A stretch of 64,000 nucleotides of DNA, taken from positions 248,001-312,000 of the forward strand of contig CANLVG010000006.1 in the NCBI GenBank assembly GCA_947494565.1, written 5' to 3'. This stretch comes from an uncultured Flavobacteriaceae bacterium. Lineage in GTDB: Bacteria; Bacteroidota; Bacteroidia; Flavobacteriales; Flavobacteriaceae. The notes beneath the pieces are model-generated. The model did no database searches, was not told where the DNA came from, and saw nothing but the letters and a program-made list of their open reading frames with translations. The position numbers and the translations under genes were made by a program. Shown here piece by piece: positions 27,191 through 36,787 of the stretch (its first letter is position 1; each line of letters opens with the position of its first letter).

Positions 27191-28309
27191 TTACTCAAAT
27201 ACGATTACGCCTTTGGCGTTTTTACCCGAAAGCATATCTTCAAATGCCTGTTCCAATTGATCTAACTTATAGGTCTGTGTAATCATTTCTTCCAATTTCA
27301 GCGCTCCGGAACGGTAGTGTTCCACAATTTTTGGGAAGTCTTTTTCTGGGTTACACCCGCCATATAAGGGATTGATATACACCTTGTCCCACTCAAAAAG
27401 ATTCATATCGATGACGATTTCCTGTTCGATACCGCTGACTTGTACGGCCGTACCGGCATTTCTTACCATGGCTAAGGGAGCGGCGCCTAATTCAGGAACG
27501 GCCGTGCATTCAAAAGCATAGTCGGCACCTCTATTGGCAGTCATTTTCTTTACTTCTTTGGCCGCCAATAGTAGACCGGTATCTTCTCTGTCGGCCAAAA
27601 TCGTGTGGGTCGCCCCGAATTTTTTAGCCAACTCCAGGCGATTGGTATTGATGTCTATTGCGATAATCTTGCCCGCTTTATTGACTTTCGCCCCCTGTAT
27701 GACACTCAGGCCGACTCCTCCCGTACCAAGCACAACGACCGAACTTCCCTCCGTCACCTTTGCCGAATTTACGACCGAACCATAGCCCGTCATCACCCCG
27801 CAACTGATAATGCTTGCCGCTGCGAAAGACATGTCGGAAACAGGATTCTTGACCACGGCCGAAGCCTTGACCAAGGTATATTCCGATAAGGTGCCGATGT
27901 TAAATGAGCGTTCGATGGGTTCTCCATTATAACGCGATCCTTCCAAGTGGGCATGGCCTTCGGTATAACCATTTGCACCGGCCACTACTGGCGAATTATT
28001 CTCGCATATATGTTCATTCCCCAAATCACATTGGAAACATGATCTACATGGGGTTGCCCAGTTTAGAATGACAGTATCTCCAACAGCTACATTTTCAACA
28101 TCCGGGCCAATGGCCTCAATAACTCCAGATCCTTCATGGCCCATAACAATAGGCTTTCCCCAGTTCAGCGAATCATGGTCCGTATGGCATAAACCCGCAG
28201 CTTTCATGCGTACCAAAACCTCATTTTTTTTTGGTTCGGCGACACTTACGGTATCTATAACGTAGGTTCCATCACCTTTGGCAATGGCGCTTTTTGAAGT
28301 TAGGGTCAT
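27191..28309 (-). CDS. Zn-dependent alcohol dehydrogenase linked to the P450 demethylation cassette
   Basis: 372 residues from ATG 28309. The longer TTG frame (28342) adds eleven unlikely residues. It has the full MDR zinc set: catalytic C41, H58 and E59, structural C88, C91, C94 and C102, plus the NAD fold VVLGTGGVGLSVI near 185. It resembles class III/aryl alcohol dehydrogenases. Genes of this type accompany the P450-ferredoxin-reductase trio in flavobacterial porphyran loci, and formaldehyde or hydroxymethyl adduct oxidation is the usual proposal, though not certain. It follows the ferredoxin reductase by 101 nt. Confidence 0.8.
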   Translation of the reverse strand: MTLTSKSAIAKGDGTYVIDTVSVAEPKKNEVLVRMKAAGLCHTDHDSLNWGKPIVMGHEGSGVIEAIGPDVENVAVGDTVILNWATPCRSCFQCDLGNEHICENNSPVVAGANGYTEGHAHLEGSRYNGEPIERSFNIGTLSEYTLVKASAVVKNPVSDMSFAAASIISCGVMTGYGSVVNSAKVTEGSSVVVLGTGGVGLSVIQGAKVNKAGKIIAIDINTNRLELAKKFGATHTILADREDTGLLLAAKEVKKMTANRGADYAFECTAVPELGAAPLAMVRNAGTAVQVSGIEQEIVIDMNLFEWDKVYINPLYGGCNPEKDFPKIVEHYRSGALKLEEMITQTYKLDQLEQAFEDMLSGKNAKGVIVFE

Positions 28310-28410
28310 TTGTTTTGGTTTTAAAATTAGTTGTATTGTCAAAATTTCACCGGCTTCTAAAACCAGTGAGATCTAGAACTTGTGTACTGGCAAATGCGGT
28401 TATTCAGCTC

Positions 28411-29646
28411 CTAAATCATAAGATGTGCCGGCTTTAGCTCAACGGATGTATCGGCCAAATTGGATTTGTTGATCAATTGACCGGTCTTTATGAATTTTGT
28501 GCCAAGTACAAATGCCTTGGCACTATTGATTGCATCTACCGACAATAGCCGATCACCACTAAAATACCAAATCGAAAAACAAGGTTGCTCTTTTTCCTCT
28601 TTTCGAATGATGCTGTTATCGTGCCCTTCCGAAAGTCCGACAATCTGTAATTTCACATCATATTGGTCGGACCAAAACCAAGGGATGGAATCATAGATGA
28701 CCTCTTTCCCGCAGATGGCCGCGGCAGCTACCTTGGCTTGATCAACGGCATTTTGAACGGATTCAAGACGAACAAATCGGTCATAATGTGGGTTATGATG
28801 AAACGTACAATCGCCTATGGCATAGATATCTTCGTTACTGGTTTTGGCCATGGCATCTACTTTGATCCCATTTTCCGTGACGAGTCCGGCCTTTTCCGCA
28901 ATCTCCGTATTTACACGGATTCCTACACCTATTATGATGATATCGGCGAAGTAGGCCGAGCCATCATCGCAAATAATTGTATGCCCAGTGTTGGTTTCAA
29001 CGGCAGTCACGTTTTTTTTCGTTAAAATGTCCACCCCTTTTTTTTGGTGAAGCGAATGAAAGAATTCTGACATCTCCGATACGGTAACTCGGGCCAGAAT
29101 GCGTTCTTCACGTTCGAGTACCGTAACCGTTGCTCCTAATTTGTTTAGGGAGGCCGCTATCTCCAAACCGATGTACCCCCCGCCAATGATTACCACATTC
29201 TTTTTTGGGCTTTCGCCCAGGGCTTTTCGAATACCCTCCACATCGGCCATGGTCCGTAAAGGGAAAATATTTTTGGCGTTATCAAGACCTGTTATAGGAG
29301 GAATCAAAGGCCGCGCGCCTGTCGCTAAAATCAATTTGTCATACGCTTGAACCTTTCCGTCACTTAATGCAATTTTCCTTTCCCCAGAATCAATGCTCGT
29401 GACCTCAATTCCCAAATTCAATTGAATTTCGGAACGTTCATAACTTTCTTCAGATTTTAAGAGATTTTTTTGAGCCCCTTCTGTATTTGTCAAATAGGTT
29501 TTTGATAGCGGTGGTCTATGGTACGGAAGCTCCGGATCCGCATCATACAGAATGATTTGGCCCTGCCAACCTTCCTTGCGCAAGGCAAAGGCGCAATTCA
29601 CCCCGGCATGACTTGCTCCGATAATGACACAAACGGTATCGGTCAT
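28411..29646 (-). CDS. FAD-dependent ferredoxin reductase (putidaredoxin reductase-like)
   Basis: 411 residues with two dinucleotide-binding folds: FAD at VIIGASHAG (8-15) and NAD(P)H at VVIIGGGYIGLEIA (151-164). A second FAD contact is YAIGDCTFHHNP near 280. It passes electrons from NAD(P)H to the [2Fe-2S] ferredoxin encoded 6 nt upstream, which then reduces the P450. The order P450, ferredoxin, reductase in one tight operon is the class I bacterial P450 system. Confidence 0.92.
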   Translation of the reverse strand: MTDTVCVIIGASHAGVNCAFALRKEGWQGQIILYDADPELPYHRPPLSKTYLTNTEGAQKNLLKSEESYERSEIQLNLGIEVTSIDSGERKIALSDGKVQAYDKLILATGARPLIPPITGLDNAKNIFPLRTMADVEGIRKALGESPKKNVVIIGGGYIGLEIAASLNKLGATVTVLEREERILARVTVSEMSEFFHSLHQKKGVDILTKKNVTAVETNTGHTIICDDGSAYFADIIIIGVGIRVNTEIAEKAGLVTENGIKVDAMAKTSNEDIYAIGDCTFHHNPHYDRFVRLESVQNAVDQAKVAAAAICGKEVIYDSIPWFWSDQYDVKLQIVGLSEGHDNSIIRKEEKEQPCFSIWYFSGDRLLSVDAINSAKAFVLGTKFIKTGQLINKSNLADTSVELKPAHLMI

Positions 29647-29652
29647 TGGTGA

Positions 29653-29961
29653 TTATTTGGCTACCGTCAAGATAACGCCATCAATGGCATCACTGATCAC
29701 GATTTGACAAGATAGGCGACTGTACGCATCGGCGTTATCATCTAGCTCCAACATATCGGTTTCAATTTCGCTAGCAGCTCCGGTTTTTTCCATATCCTCC
29801 GGTCGCACATGTACATGACAAGTGGCACAAGAACAGACACCACCACAGTCTCCGTCGATACCGTTTACATTATGTTCTACTGCCAGCTCCATTACTGAAC
29901 CGGAATCACCCTCTAACTCAATCGTCTGATGATCACTTGTGATAAATGTTATTTTCGCCAT
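29653..29961 (-). CDS. [2Fe-2S] ferredoxin, adrenodoxin/putidaredoxin type
   Basis: 102 residues. Cluster ligands are C39, C45, C48 and C85 in the C-x5-C-x2-C...C pattern. An additional cysteine, C43, lies inside the loop where putidaredoxin has a small residue. It carries electrons one at a time from the reductase to the P450. It starts 2 nt after the P450 stop and ends 6 nt before the reductase, so the three are made together. Confidence 0.95.
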   Translation of the reverse strand: MAKITFITSDHQTIELEGDSGSVMELAVEHNVNGIDGDCGGVCSCATCHVHVRPEDMEKTGAASEIETDMLELDDNADAYSRLSCQIVISDAIDGVILTVAK

Positions 29962-29963
29962 AT

Positions 29964-31175
29964 TTACTGTATAGGATTAAATTTTACATGAATGTAGTCA
30001 TAGCCGACCTTACGTTGGAATTCTGCAAGATCCTCAATATTTTCCTTGCATTCGAACAGTTCGATACGATCTACTTTTTCTGCTAAGGTAGCGAGTAAGA
30101 CTTTCATGATCTGTCGTGCATGTGAGGCGCCTAAACAATTATGATGGCTGAAACCAAACCCCACATGTGGATTCATTTTTCTATCGATTATGATTTCATT
30201 TGGCTTTTCGAATACCGAGGCATCACGATTTGCGGAAGCCCAACATAAGGAAACCCTAGAGTCGGCCTTCATTGCATGCTCACAGACCTGTGTATCTTCG
30301 GTAACCACGCGCCCCATCTGGGTCAACGGTGAAAAGTAGCGAATCATTTCCTCTACAGCCTTACCTATAATTTCAGGCTCCTTTCGAAAACGTTCCAAAG
30401 ATTCTGGGTGTTCCGATAGATAGGCAATGGCATTGGTTACTGCATTAATGATGGTATCACGGCCTCCGGCAAAGGTCAAGACCATAACGCCCTTGACTTC
30501 TTCTTTCGTCAGCCTTTTACCGGCTACTTCCGATGCCAATAGCACGGAGTACAGATCCTCTCCGGGATTTTCCATTGCGACTTCTATCTGCCCATCGATA
30601 TAGTCATATAAAATATTCGCCTTGTCGGCATCCAATGCCGTATCCTCACTTCGAAAAACGTGGGTACCCCAAGAAATCCAGGTTTCGGCCTCTTCATATG
30701 GAATATTCAATAATAAGGTCAAGGCACGTGATTGCAATACCAATGCGAATTCCTCGATAACCTCGAAGCTGTCCTTCTGAACCACCTCATCGACCAAGGC
30801 TGAAATCTGTGCGCTAAGTTTTTCGGTGTATTCAGGCTGCAAAGGTCTTTTGAACCAAGGTTCGATTAAAGCGCGGTAGGCACCATGAACCGGAGGGTCA
30901 AGCTCGAAGGGAATCTGACGTGTTTCTCGAATGTTCACCTCGGAGGGAACTACAATACGACCCGGCTTTGCTTCGGATTGAAATGTTTTGTAGTTGTGGG
31001 CTGTTTTACGCACATCTTTATGACGCAAAATCATTTTAACCGGATCATTTTGATCGTTGAGGTCACCAAGCCCCTTTTTCAAACGGGCATTTTCAAATGG
31101 ATCGGGTAGTGCACTTTTTTCCATCACAACTGTGGCTTTTGGGATTGTTATTTTCCTTTTCACAAAACTTAGCAT
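29964..31175 (-). CDS. Cytochrome P450 (CYP236-like), probable 6-O-methyl-D-galactose demethylase
   Basis: 403 residues, soluble bacterial P450. Landmarks are the I-helix AGGRDT at 236-241, the ExxR pair E276/R279 in EEMIRY, and the heme loop GFGFSHHNCLGA with axial cysteine C347. P450s of this context in Zobellia and Formosa remove the methyl group of 6-O-methyl-D-galactose from porphyran or agar as formaldehyde, using O2 and the neighbouring ferredoxin/reductase. The specificity here is inferred from the operon, as no substrate residues can be checked. It diverges from an AraC gene, with 94 nt between. Confidence 0.88.
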   Translation of the reverse strand: MLSFVKRKITIPKATVVMEKSALPDPFENARLKKGLGDLNDQNDPVKMILRHKDVRKTAHNYKTFQSEAKPGRIVVPSEVNIRETRQIPFELDPPVHGAYRALIEPWFKRPLQPEYTEKLSAQISALVDEVVQKDSFEVIEEFALVLQSRALTLLLNIPYEEAETWISWGTHVFRSEDTALDADKANILYDYIDGQIEVAMENPGEDLYSVLLASEVAGKRLTKEEVKGVMVLTFAGGRDTIINAVTNAIAYLSEHPESLERFRKEPEIIGKAVEEMIRYFSPLTQMGRVVTEDTQVCEHAMKADSRVSLCWASANRDASVFEKPNEIIIDRKMNPHVGFGFSHHNCLGASHARQIMKVLLATLAEKVDRIELFECKENIEDLAEFQRKVGYDYIHVKFNPIQ

Positions 31176-31207
31176 TATTATTTCAAAACAAGTAATCGAT
31201 TTTGTTC

Positions 31208-31240
31208 AATACATATGCTATTCTGTTTAAAATATGTATT
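31208..31240. promoter_or_regulatory. Inverted repeat in the divergent P450/AraC promoter region
   Basis: Perfect 8-bp arms AATACATA (31208-31215) and TATGTATT (31233-31240) separated by 17 nt, in the only region that can hold promoters for both the P450 operon and the AraC gene. Arm centres are 25 bp apart, a distance that suits a dimer. The region is AT-rich, so chance is not excluded. Confidence 0.4.
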
Positions 31241-31269
31241 TTTAAGAATTTCTTCAGATGTAATAGTGT

Positions 31270-32109
31270 ATGAAACCTTATTTAGAACCCATTCCCTTAG
31301 GTCAGGAAAAGTCCATACTTGGATTCAGTTATGCTGCGGACAATTTTGACACACCTTGGCATTTTCATCCACAACATGAACTGACCTATATCGAAGAAAG
31401 TACCGGTACCAAATTTATTGGGGACTATGTGGGTTCATACGAACCTGGGGAATTGGTACTGCTCCGATCGAACCTTCCCCACTGCTGGAAAAATGCCCAG
31501 AATGGGCAAAATCAATCAAGGTCCTTAGTGGTGCAATGGAACGTTGGTATTTTTCCAAAAGTTCCCGAACTGCAGGTCGTTTTCGATTTGTTACGTACTG
31601 CGGCCAAGGGTATGCTATTCGATTTTAAGGAAACAAAAGAACTGATTCCAACCCTCAAAAGGTTGCCAAGCCTAGAGGGACACGAACTATATATTCAACT
31701 ATTAGAACTACTTACCGCACTTGCTAAATGTCCCTATCGAACGTTATCTGAGGCTAGTTTCATTGATGACTTGCCCACGGAGTATGGAAGCCGCATGTCG
31801 ACCATACACGAATTCGTTTCTAAGTATTTTGAACGAAAAATATATCTAAAGGAAGTTGCCGATTTAGTCAGTTTATCCGAACAGTCATTTTCACGATTTT
31901 TTTCAAAAATGATGGGGCGTTCCTTTTTTACTTTTTTGAACGAGTATCGTATCAATAGGGCATCTAGAATGCTATTGGATACGGATTATTCGGTGGCCGA
32001 AATAGGATACTTTTGCGGGTATGAGTCGTTGCCTTTCTTTCACAAGCAATTCAACAAGTTCAAGAACTGCACGCCCTTGGTTTATCGAAAGAAGCACGGT
32101 CTTACTTGA
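31270..32109 (+). CDS. AraC-family transcriptional regulator, divergent from the P450 operon
   Basis: 279 residues, the only plus-strand gene in the PUL. The N-terminal cupin domain (PWHFHPQHELTYIEESTG, YEPGELVLLRSNLPHCW) precedes an AraC DNA-binding region (IYLKEVADLVSLSEQSFSRFFSKMMG, ASRMLLDTDYSVAEIGYFCGYESLPFFHKQFNKF). Divergent placement implies local control of the P450 operon, probably sensing a methylated or free galactose. It converges with the sulfatase at 32121, leaving only 11 nt between the stop codons and no obvious shared terminator. Confidence 0.92.
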   Translation: MKPYLEPIPLGQEKSILGFSYAADNFDTPWHFHPQHELTYIEESTGTKFIGDYVGSYEPGELVLLRSNLPHCWKNAQNGQNQSRSLVVQWNVGIFPKVPELQVVFDLLRTAAKGMLFDFKETKELIPTLKRLPSLEGHELYIQLLELLTALAKCPYRTLSEASFIDDLPTEYGSRMSTIHEFVSKYFERKIYLKEVADLVSLSEQSFSRFFSKMMGRSFFTFLNEYRINRASRMLLDTDYSVAEIGYFCGYESLPFFHKQFNKFKNCTPLVYRKKHGLT

Positions 32110-32120
32110 GGTCATCACCC

Positions 32121-33770
32121 CTAATGGGCTAAGCTACTCTTCCAGCCTGCCTGGAGTTGTGTGGTCAGATCCGCCACAATATCCGGATGTTCCGCAGCGA
32201 TATTTTTGGTTTCCGAAGGATCGGTGCGATGGTCATAGAGTTCAACGGCAATAGGTGCCATTTCTGTAGTTGTTCGGTCTTTCCAAGCGACGAAGCGGAA
32301 GTGTTCCGTACGCATAGAGTAGCCCATCAATCGATTTTCATATAGATCACGATCCCATTTCTTCGCTTGTTGTTGTATAATTCGGCCTTCCACCTCGTTA
32401 ATCAGCGGACCAAAGTACGTTTCCCTCATTTGGGCGGTCAAGGGGTTTGCGGCCCATTCGCGTAGGGCCGGAGTCGGAAATTGACTAAATGCGGTTTTCT
32501 TCCACGTTCTTTTAGGATTATCGAGCAAGGGAACAAAACTTTGGCCTTCTAGATGATCAGGTAGTTCAAGTCCTGACAACTCGGCTAGTGTAGGGTATAT
32601 ATCAACAAGTTCCACTAGGGCTTTTGTTTTTTGCCCACGAGTGCTTTCCGGCATATCGGGCGTGCTGATTACCAGCGGTACCCTAGTAGCGATTTCATAA
32701 TTTGTGGCCTTACCCCATACGCCCATATCACCTAGATGCCATCCATGATCGCTCCAAAGAATGATAACCGTATTTTCACGTTGTCCGGTCCGCTCTAGGG
32801 CCGAGATCATTTTTCCGATTTGCGCGTCTACATAACTTACCGAAGCCAAATAGGCATGTTTGAGGGTTTTTGCCAACTCGCCTTCAATTGGGCCAGTTTT
32901 AGGGATGCCATGGCGCACTCGAAGTTCAAAAGAAGCGTGAAGCCCCATGGCAGCGGCGTTTTCGGGCGCTGTAGTATGGGTCGCCATAGGAATATCGTCT
33001 CGGTCGTACAAATCCCAGTATTTTTTGGGTGCGTTCCAGTCCAAATGGGGCAATCGAAAACCAAGGCCTAAAAAGAAGGGTTTTTCATTTTTCTCGACCA
33101 TCTCTTCCATGGTAGCAATGGCCAATTCGGTATGGTAGCCATCAATGTATTCATGGTCTTCGACATCGGCCATTTCAAAAGCAGGTCCTCTACCTAGGGC
33201 ATAATGGCTAACACTATTGTATTTCGCTCGAATTTCAGCTTGGTTCTTTTTATAAATTTCTTGATTTTTTTTCAAGGCATAGGCCCCAGGATAGTCCGGT
33301 TTCGCATGTTTTATCTTGTTCAGCGCTGGTTTTCTGCTCCAAGATAGTGCGGTGTCCGTAAACCTCCCGTGATAGATCTTTCCGGTATATACCGTTTCAT
33401 ACCCGTTGTTCTTAAAATGCTGAGGTAGCGTAATGATATCGGGATTTTCATCTCGGAAATAGGTATAATTCTCAAAGACCCCAATAGTTTCTGGTCGCGC
33501 ACCGGTCATCAAACTTGCCCGAGAGGGACTGCAAATCGCTTGTTGACAATAGGCGTTTTCGAATAGTAGTCCTTCCGTAGCCAGTTTATCGATATTTGGG
33601 GTAATCGCGATTTCAGATCCATAGGCCCCAAGTTCAGGGCGAAGGTCGTCAACCGCAATAAACAAGATATTGGGTCTTTTTGCTATGGTTTGCTCAATGG
33701 GCTTTTCGCCCTTACAAGCAACTCCCAAAACGATTAGAATGAAGAAAAAAGCTATTCTCATGAGGTTCAT
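32121..33770 (-). CDS. Cys-type sulfatase, iduronate-2-sulfatase-like (S1_7 type)
   Basis: 549 residues with a lipoprotein signal (LIVLGVAC). NILFIAVDDLRPELGAYG opens the fold, the formylglycine motif is C80-S-P-S-R84 followed by TGARPETIGVFENYTYFRD, and ILWSDHGWHLGDMGVWGK carries later metal ligands. This wording is typical of iduronate-2-sulfatase relatives, a group that in marine PULs includes carrageenan and porphyran sulfatases. Its ATG overlaps the TGA of the GH16 gene by 4 nt, so enzyme and sulfatase are translationally coupled. It is the last gene of its operon. Confidence 0.9.
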   Translation of the reverse strand: MNLMRIAFFFILIVLGVACKGEKPIEQTIAKRPNILFIAVDDLRPELGAYGSEIAITPNIDKLATEGLLFENAYCQQAICSPSRASLMTGARPETIGVFENYTYFRDENPDIITLPQHFKNNGYETVYTGKIYHGRFTDTALSWSRKPALNKIKHAKPDYPGAYALKKNQEIYKKNQAEIRAKYNSVSHYALGRGPAFEMADVEDHEYIDGYHTELAIATMEEMVEKNEKPFFLGLGFRLPHLDWNAPKKYWDLYDRDDIPMATHTTAPENAAAMGLHASFELRVRHGIPKTGPIEGELAKTLKHAYLASVSYVDAQIGKMISALERTGQRENTVIILWSDHGWHLGDMGVWGKATNYEIATRVPLVISTPDMPESTRGQKTKALVELVDIYPTLAELSGLELPDHLEGQSFVPLLDNPKRTWKKTAFSQFPTPALREWAANPLTAQMRETYFGPLINEVEGRIIQQQAKKWDRDLYENRLMGYSMRTEHFRFVAWKDRTTTEMAPIAVELYDHRTDPSETKNIAAEHPDIVADLTTQLQAGWKSSLAH

Positions 33771-35191
33771 TTTTGTTTTGGACGTATTTCGATAGTATCA
33801 ATGAAAAACGGGGTCGCCTTTTTATCAGGTACATCTACTTTTCTAACTTCGATCTTAAATCGGTCGTTTGTACTGGAAGCTTCCGCTTTCAAGAACGTTT
33901 TTTTAACGGATATCCATTGGCGTCTTTCCAAACCAGTTAGGTCAATTGGAATGTCAAGTTTCGGATTTTCAAACGAGAGGTGTAGTTGTTTTACGGGCCT
34001 TCCTTGGTCTAACCATAGGTTCAGTGAAAGCTCATACGTTCCTTGGGGAATGTTGATGGCCCCCGCCGGGGATAAGGCAATTACGTTGTCGGTTTCCAAT
34101 TTTTCATTTTTCCCCAAACCGGAAAATCGCAAGCTGTTGACTCCGGTGGCATAGTCGCCTTCTACAATGGAAAAGTATTTTGAGGAGAGGCTATCTATTT
34201 CCCAAAACTTTTGATAATCGTTGGTTTCTGAGCTTTCGGGCACCATTTTTAAAGGACGTGGCTGTTCTTCGTAGAGCATAGGTCCTTCAAAGCCATAAAA
34301 CTGCCGCGCCAAAAGATTATCATTCGGCTTTTGCCATACACGCAGGTACTCTATTTCAAAGTCCACCGGGAGTTCTTCTTTATGGGGCATCCCGAGCCAA
34401 AAGAAAATTTCGGAATCGAGCCAAACCTCCATAGGATTGTTCAGTACCCAATCCAACCCTACATCATCTTGCGTGAAGTGATGAACCAGTTGACCATCGA
34501 TGTAAATGCTCAAATAGTCTTCGCCCCAATCGGCGCCATAGATATGAAAATCGTCTGCAGTACGATAGGGAAGGTGTTCAACATGCTGAAATACATTTGT
34601 TGGCCTTTGTGCAGGCGGACTCCAATCATGGGCCGTGGCCAATGAACTCGTTGCCGTGATTTTTTCACCTTTCTTTGGGTTTCCCATTTGCTCGAAAACA
34701 TCCAATTCTTGCTCGTAGCCTATTCCCCAGAAAGCTGCGGTAATTGCGGCATTGCCCGACTTTGATTTGACTTCCATATAACCATTCAGGAATCGTTTTT
34801 TCGTAATGACCGCAGCAGTGGTCACCGGCATTGGTTCTTCCTTATATTCTCCATACTTGGCCGTACCCATGGCGCCATCGGTATACGACTCTTGAATGAA
34901 TTCATATTTAGGCTCCCAAGCAGTTCGCAGTTTTAACTTCCCATTTTCAACGCGAACATTATGGGGCACGAATTGGGAGGGAGCTCGGCCTTTCCAAATA
35001 TAATAGTCGCCATGCTCACCTTCGATAAACCACTTGCTTCGGTCCAGTTCTTTGCCTTCGAATTCGTCGCTTACTTCTTTATTTAAAACCCATCCGCCTT
35101 CATTGTTTGGGTCTGAGGCCGGAAACGCCTTTTTTGTTTGTTGTGCAATACATCCAGAAATCGAAAAGATTACAATGAGTATATTTTTCAT
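33767..35191 (-). CDS. GH16 endo-galactanase (agarase/porphyranase/carrageenase-like) lipoprotein
   Basis: 474 residues from ATG 35191, where a lipoprotein signal (SISGCIAQQ) begins. The frame extends 52 codons further up inside the MFS gene and that part is not real. GH16 catalytic motif E162-L-D-V-F-E167 (E162 nucleophile, E167 acid/base) follows GYMEVKSKSG. WKGRAPSQFVPHNVRVENGKL is typical of marine agarase/porphyranase members. A C-terminal beta-rich module (about 330-474) may bind carbohydrate. It is the only endo-acting hydrolase of the window. The exact polymer cleaved cannot be decided from sequence alone. Confidence 0.88.
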   Translation of the reverse strand: MKNILIVIFSISGCIAQQTKKAFPASDPNNEGGWVLNKEVSDEFEGKELDRSKWFIEGEHGDYYIWKGRAPSQFVPHNVRVENGKLKLRTAWEPKYEFIQESYTDGAMGTAKYGEYKEEPMPVTTAAVITKKRFLNGYMEVKSKSGNAAITAAFWGIGYEQELDVFEQMGNPKKGEKITATSSLATAHDWSPPAQRPTNVFQHVEHLPYRTADDFHIYGADWGEDYLSIYIDGQLVHHFTQDDVGLDWVLNNPMEVWLDSEIFFWLGMPHKEELPVDFEIEYLRVWQKPNDNLLARQFYGFEGPMLYEEQPRPLKMVPESSETNDYQKFWEIDSLSSKYFSIVEGDYATGVNSLRFSGLGKNEKLETDNVIALSPAGAINIPQGTYELSLNLWLDQGRPVKQLHLSFENPKLDIPIDLTGLERRQWISVKKTFLKAEASSTNDRFKIEVRKVDVPDKKATPFFIDTIEIRPKQK

Positions 35192-36765
35192 TCTGATTTC
35201 TTTTTTGGTGCCAAGGCCAATTGTACTTCTTCGATCGTCATGTTTTTGGTCTCCTTCAAATAGATAAAAAGAATGACAAGTCCAATGGCCACCGTACTTG
35301 CATAAAAAAGCAGTGTTGAACCTATGCCTAGATTCTCTAATTGCCACGGGAAAAATGTTTGTATCAATGAACTGGTTATACTGGTTAGGAATACAAAAAC
35401 GGGTATCGCGATTCCTCGATTTGATATTGGAAATATTTCAGAAAAAAGTACCCACATCACAGGACCTATGGTCGATTGAAATGCGGCTATAAAACTTAAT
35501 ATTCCTATCAAAATCAATAGACCATTAAGATTAGCTGCCTTTTGAATCAAGGCGCTTGAGTGTTTTTTAGCCTCTTCTTCACCCAGAGTTTCCATCAATG
35601 CCTCCTTGAAGTCAATGTCGCTATCATAAGACGTATCTATCAGTATATTCAACCGTTCTGCACCTGACACTTCGGTAAGTTCAACAACATTTTCTTTTGA
35701 TAGGGAATAGGTGGCATTATGAAACCCATAAAAGCAAATGCCCAGGCTAATAATAATCCATAGTAGTCCCCCAAGAACCATTGGGCGGCGCCCGATCTTA
35801 TCTACAAGAAGTAACCCTAAAACGGTGAATATGACGCTAATCACACCTATCCAAATGGCTTGTGAAAATGCCGCATCGGTGCCCATACCCAATTGTTCAA
35901 ATACTGTGGGGGCATAAAACAGTATTGCATTAATACCGGTAGATTGTTGTACGATAGCCAAGGTCGCCGCAATGATAAACGTAATTCGCATCGGCCGGTT
36001 AAATATTTCTTTGAATTGTGCCCAATCCGAATGATCTGCCCCCATTGTTTGTAGCGATTCTTTCATTTCTACAATATGGGTTTCAACTTCATTTTCCGAT
36101 ATAACCCTTTTCAGGGTTTCCTTTGCCTCTTCAATTCGTTCTTTAAGCATCAACCATACCGGACTGTGAGGGATAAACATCAAAAGGATCAACCATAAAA
36201 GGGCAAAAATAATCTCCGAACCAAGCATCCAGCGCCAAGTATTGGTATCGATACCCAAAGTGATGACCCATTCCGCTCCTGAATTGGCCCAATTTTGTAT
36301 CATATAGTTGATGAAATAAGCGGCGGATAGGCCCACCACAATGTTGATCTGAATCATGGAAACAAGCTTGCCGCGCCACTTGGGCGGGGCAATTTCGCCT
36401 ATATACATTGAAGCCATTGAAATAGAACTGAAGGCCAGTCCACCTAAAAATCGAGCAGATAGGAAGATCCAATAGTTGGGTGCAAAGGCAGAACCAAGAG
36501 CAGAAATCAAATAGACGGCCGCGGAAATTTGCAAGGCTCTTTTTCGTCCAATCTTGTTGACCGCGTACCCCACGAATACAAGTGCCAACAATACGCCCCA
36601 AGCCGCCGCTCCCACGGCCGCACCAAGTTGTAATTCATTGAGGGCAAATTCTTCCGTAAGGTAATTGGTCGTGCCGGAAATCAGCGCTGCATCGATACCG
36701 AAGACAAAGCCACCCATGGCTACAATTGTCGCGTATTTGTAGGCATTCTTTTTATGGTCGGTCAT
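35188..36765 (-). CDS. MFS sugar porter, SP family (galactose/xylose:H+ type)
   Basis: 525 residues with about 12 membrane helices and sugar-porter signatures: NKIGRKRALQ between helices 2 and 3, a large cytosolic loop near 220-250, DKIGRRPMVLGG near 320, and QQSTGINAILFYAP in helix 7. Inner-membrane import of a monosaccharide released by the periplasmic enzymes is the expected role. An extra hydrophilic insert of about 60 residues (around 365-425, KENVVELTEVSGAERLNI) lies between two C-terminal helices. The stop overlaps the GH16 start (4 nt). Confidence 0.92.
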   Translation of the reverse strand: MTDHKKNAYKYATIVAMGGFVFGIDAALISGTTNYLTEEFALNELQLGAAVGAAAWGVLLALVFVGYAVNKIGRKRALQISAAVYLISALGSAFAPNYWIFLSARFLGGLAFSSISMASMYIGEIAPPKWRGKLVSMIQINIVVGLSAAYFINYMIQNWANSGAEWVITLGIDTNTWRWMLGSEIIFALLWLILLMFIPHSPVWLMLKERIEEAKETLKRVISENEVETHIVEMKESLQTMGADHSDWAQFKEIFNRPMRITFIIAATLAIVQQSTGINAILFYAPTVFEQLGMGTDAAFSQAIWIGVISVIFTVLGLLLVDKIGRRPMVLGGLLWIIISLGICFYGFHNATYSLSKENVVELTEVSGAERLNILIDTSYDSDIDFKEALMETLGEEEAKKHSSALIQKAANLNGLLILIGILSFIAAFQSTIGPVMWVLFSEIFPISNRGIAIPVFVFLTSITSSLIQTFFPWQLENLGIGSTLLFYASTVAIGLVILFIYLKETKNMTIEEVQLALAPKKKSE

Positions 36766-36787
36766 ATGGTTTATGCGTATTGGTGGT

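Noticed and set aside
35192-35347. 52-codon N-terminal extension of the GH16 frame
   Set aside because: It lies within the MFS gene and precedes a clear lipoprotein signal peptide at ATG 35191. Composition is that of a shadow frame.
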